The notes below the pieces were generated by a model. That model was not told where the DNA came from. It worked only from the letters and a program-made list of their open reading frames with translations, and searched no databases. From Phycomyces blakesleeanus NRRL 1555(-) (Eukaryota; Mucoromycota; Mucoromycetes; Mucorales; Phycomycetaceae), in the NCBI RefSeq assembly GCF_001638985.1, contig NW_017265138.1, forward strand, positions 1,426,001 through 1,490,000: 64,000 nt of DNA. Reading direction: 5' to 3'. Every line of letters starts with the position of its first letter. The stretch's first letter is position 1. Positions 61,901 to 64,000 of this stretch are shown here, in pieces. The position numbers were made by a program, and so were the translations under genes.

Positions 61901-62600
61901 CGCCCTCCCTTGTTCCCAGGGCAAACACGTTTAACCGGAGCACAGTAATAAAAAGAAAAGGATTAGTACAATTTATAGGAATTTGTCTAAATGACTTATT
62001 TTATAAAGTAAAAAGTTTATATCTTAAACACACAATTCAACACATTGATAATAGTAATAATAGTTTTATTTATTTTTATTTGGTTTATGAAATACAAAAG
62101 GGAAAAAAAGTCAATTTCTTTTTTGATATATTATATTCAACTAATCAAATAATATGTTTTTTTTTATCAGAATGAAATAATAATAACAAAGAAGTATACA
62201 AAGAAGAAGTGGGAGTGGGGAGATGGTAAGGGAGATAAGATAAGATAAGATAGAATAGAATTTTTAATGCATTTTTTTTTGGAAATGAAAGAAATAGAAA
62301 AATGATGAATCGAGGGTTACTACTAACACTACTATTGCTACTTGACTGCTATTACTACTAATACTATTATTATTATTATTATTATTGTTGTTGTTGTTCT
62401 TTTCAGTTATGTACAATACGTGAGAAATGGATAAAAATTAAATTAATACAATTAACAATGAAAAATAAAGAGGGAAATAGAGAAAGGGAGAGAAGTAAAG
62501 TAAAGTAGAGTAGAGAAGTCGAGAAGAAATGGAATGGAATGGAATGAAAATAGTATAATATAAAATAAAATAGCAAACACTTCTTTTACTTCTTCTTTTT
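58934..62600. other. Gene-poor 3.7-kb region
   Basis: It begins with a GTATTGTG/GTACTGTA-like repeat (59020-59085) upstream of the MIT gene. AT-rich DNA follows, with a C/T-only tract at about 60640-60700 and ATT/GTT repeats near 62350-62400. A GC-richer patch at 61725-61945 (two ACCGGAGCA-like segments) is notable but not coding. No gene supported. Confidence 0.5.
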
Positions 62601-63622
62601 CTAGTTGTGGAATGCGTCTCTCCAGGATTTCAAGTTGGACGGAATACGTTTCCATGTTGAAGGCTTCAAGATACTGACACCTTCCAAAGGATCGAAACGT
62701 TTGTTCTCTTCCATTTCCATTGTGTGTCTATAATAGTAATAAAAGTTATTTAGATTAGCAAACGTTTATAAAAGCGTTTTCTTTCTTTTTCTTTTTTACC
62801 TAAGAATTTCTTCACGTCCGGTATCAAGATCAACTTCCATCAAAGGAATAAACTTTGATTTCATGACAATCTTGTATCCAAAATAAAAGATGAGCACGAT
62901 GGGAATACCAATATAGCAGGCCACGATATCCAATGGGTCAACAGGATCTGCAGACCAGGCGTCATAGCCCTGGCCGACCAAGACAAACGAACAGATGAGG
63001 AAGGCGAAGATGGGGCCGACAGGGAAAAGACGGGCCTTGAACGGCAAGTCGGACACAAGATGACCCTGGGCGACATAGGCTTGACGGAACCGGTAATGAG
63101 ATGCGGCAATACCGAGCCAGGCAATGAAACCAGCAACACCAGAGATGTTCAAAAGCCAGTTATAAACGACACCATTTCCAAACAGAGAGGTCAAGAAGGC
63201 AAGCATACCAATTAGGCCAGTCAAGAGAACGCAGTAGATGGGAATTCCAGCCTTGGTGACTTTCTTAAACACACGGGGTGCCTTGTTTTCGCAGGCAAGG
63301 TCATAAAGAGTTCGGCTGGAAGCATAAAGTCCGGAGTTACCGGCCGAAAGAACGGTAGTTAAAATGACAGCATTCATAAGGTCTAGTAAAAAAAATGCAA
63401 AAATTAGTTAACTTTTAAAAATAAAAAAATAAAAATTAGGTCACTATAGCAACATACGAGCAGCAGGTTGAATTCCAGCTCTTTGGAAAACAAGAGTGAA
63501 AGGCGAAACAGAAACATCTCCAACATCATTCTTGAGAAGCATAGGGTCATCAAAGGGAATAATAAGACCGATAATGAAGATCGAAAGGATGTAGAATAAA
63601 ACGATACGCCAAAAGACCTACA

Positions 63623-63660
<38 letters not shown>

Positions 63661-63994
63661 TAATTTCAAATAAATAAAATCATATTTGTTAGTTAGATTC
63701 TGTCATTTACATAAATGTATATATATATATATACCTGTTTGATAGCCTTTGGAACGTTCTTTTGAGGATTTTCACTCTCTCCTGCAGCCACACCAATCAA
63801 CTCTGTACCCTGGAACGAGAAACCGGCAGTCAGGAAGGTGCTGAGGATACCAGTACCTCTGACGCCACCAGATCTGAATACTTCGACACCATAGTAGACA
63901 TCGCCCAAGACAGCAGTGTCGACAAGAATTCCAAGGAAAATGAAGACAATGACAGTCAAGACTTTGATGAGAGCAAACCAGTACTCCGCTTCAC
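62601..63994 (-). CDS. Amino-acid permease (fungal YAT/APC family), C-terminal part
   Basis: Exons in the window: 63994-63735, 63617-63458, 63382-62800 and 62727-62601; phases close. The gene continues beyond position 64000, so the N-terminal half is not seen. It is a plasma-membrane proton-amino acid symporter of the Can1/Gap1 type. Family segments: GEAEYWFALIKVLTV, then TAGFSFQGTELIGVAAGESENPQKNVPKAIKQ (the conserved TM6 'F.G.E..G..AGE..NP' motif). VFWRIVLFYILSIFIIGLIIP, SAGNSGLYASSRTLYDLA and a final run of hydrophobic helices follow. The cytosolic tail ends WKRIPSNLKSWRDAFHN, a typical permease ending. The E in GTELIG and similarity to basic-amino-acid carriers suggest a broad or basic substrate, but this is not settled by sequence alone. 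Confidence 0.93.
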
Positions 63995-64000
63995 CTATTT

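Noticed and set aside
1..64000. tRNA, rRNA and CRISPR signals
   Set aside because: I scanned for the GGTTCRA T-loop and for regularly spaced short repeats and found no convincing candidate. A covariance-model search would be needed to exclude divergent tRNAs or small RNAs.

Overview
The window is nuclear DNA from a filamentous fungus, most likely an early-diverging lineage such as Mucoromycota/Mucorales (inference from gene content and style, not tested). Supporting signs are an AT-rich, microsatellite-laden background, many short spliceosomal introns of roughly 50-300 bp with GTAAGT-type donors (plus three GC-AG introns), a chitin-deacetylase-like GPI protein, and fungal versions of Bos1, Lto1, Hem14 and Rogdi/Rav2. 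All gene models below were assembled by hand from splice signals and reading-frame continuity. Reading phase closes across every junction given.

Layout. 1.2-2.2 kb: small orphan gene (+). 2.4-4.7 kb: bZIP transcription factor (-) whose splice junction builds a transmembrane-like segment. 4.7-7.9 kb: gene-poor, microsatellites and decayed sequence. 7.9-12.4 kb: repeat element copy A, flanked by 0.24-kb direct repeats and carrying a two-exon gene for a very acidic protein. 12.96-13.45 kb: MITE-like element. 13.6-15.6 kb: Rogdi/Rav2 (-). 16.3-18.2 kb: protoporphyrinogen oxidase (+). 18.2-21.6 kb: gene-poor. 21.6-23.5 kb: secreted zincin-like protein (+). 24.4-25.4 kb: membrane J-protein (-). 26.4-28.4 kb: NodB-like pseudo-deacetylase (-). 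29.6-35.5 kb: 16-exon GRAM-TBC-EF-hand Rab GAP (-) with a 5-nt microexon. 36.2-37.4 kb: ribosomal protein eL19 (-) with a split start codon. 39.0-40.2 kb: SNARE Bos1/membrin (+). 40.4-41.1 kb: Lto1 (-). 41.7-42.4 kb: nested inverted-repeat element. 42.6-50.9 kb: repeat cluster with copies B1, B2 (tandem, sharing one terminal repeat) and C (inverted), interrupted by a 100-N assembly gap. 51.9-54.3 kb: tyrosyl-DNA phosphodiesterase (+). 54.9-58.9 kb: MIT-domain protein (-). 58.9-62.6 kb: gene-poor. 62.6-64 kb: 3' part of an amino-acid permease (-), running off the window.

The host genes are ordinary housekeeping, trafficking and cell-surface functions and do not form an operon or cluster. The most unusual content is the repeat family (A, B1, B2, C). 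It has direct terminal repeats, no visible reverse transcriptase or transposase, conserved palindromic GC-rich blocks whose central loop is inverted between tandem units, and an intron-containing gene for an E/D-rich protein. The clearest host-gene novelty is the 5-base exon inside the TBC domain.
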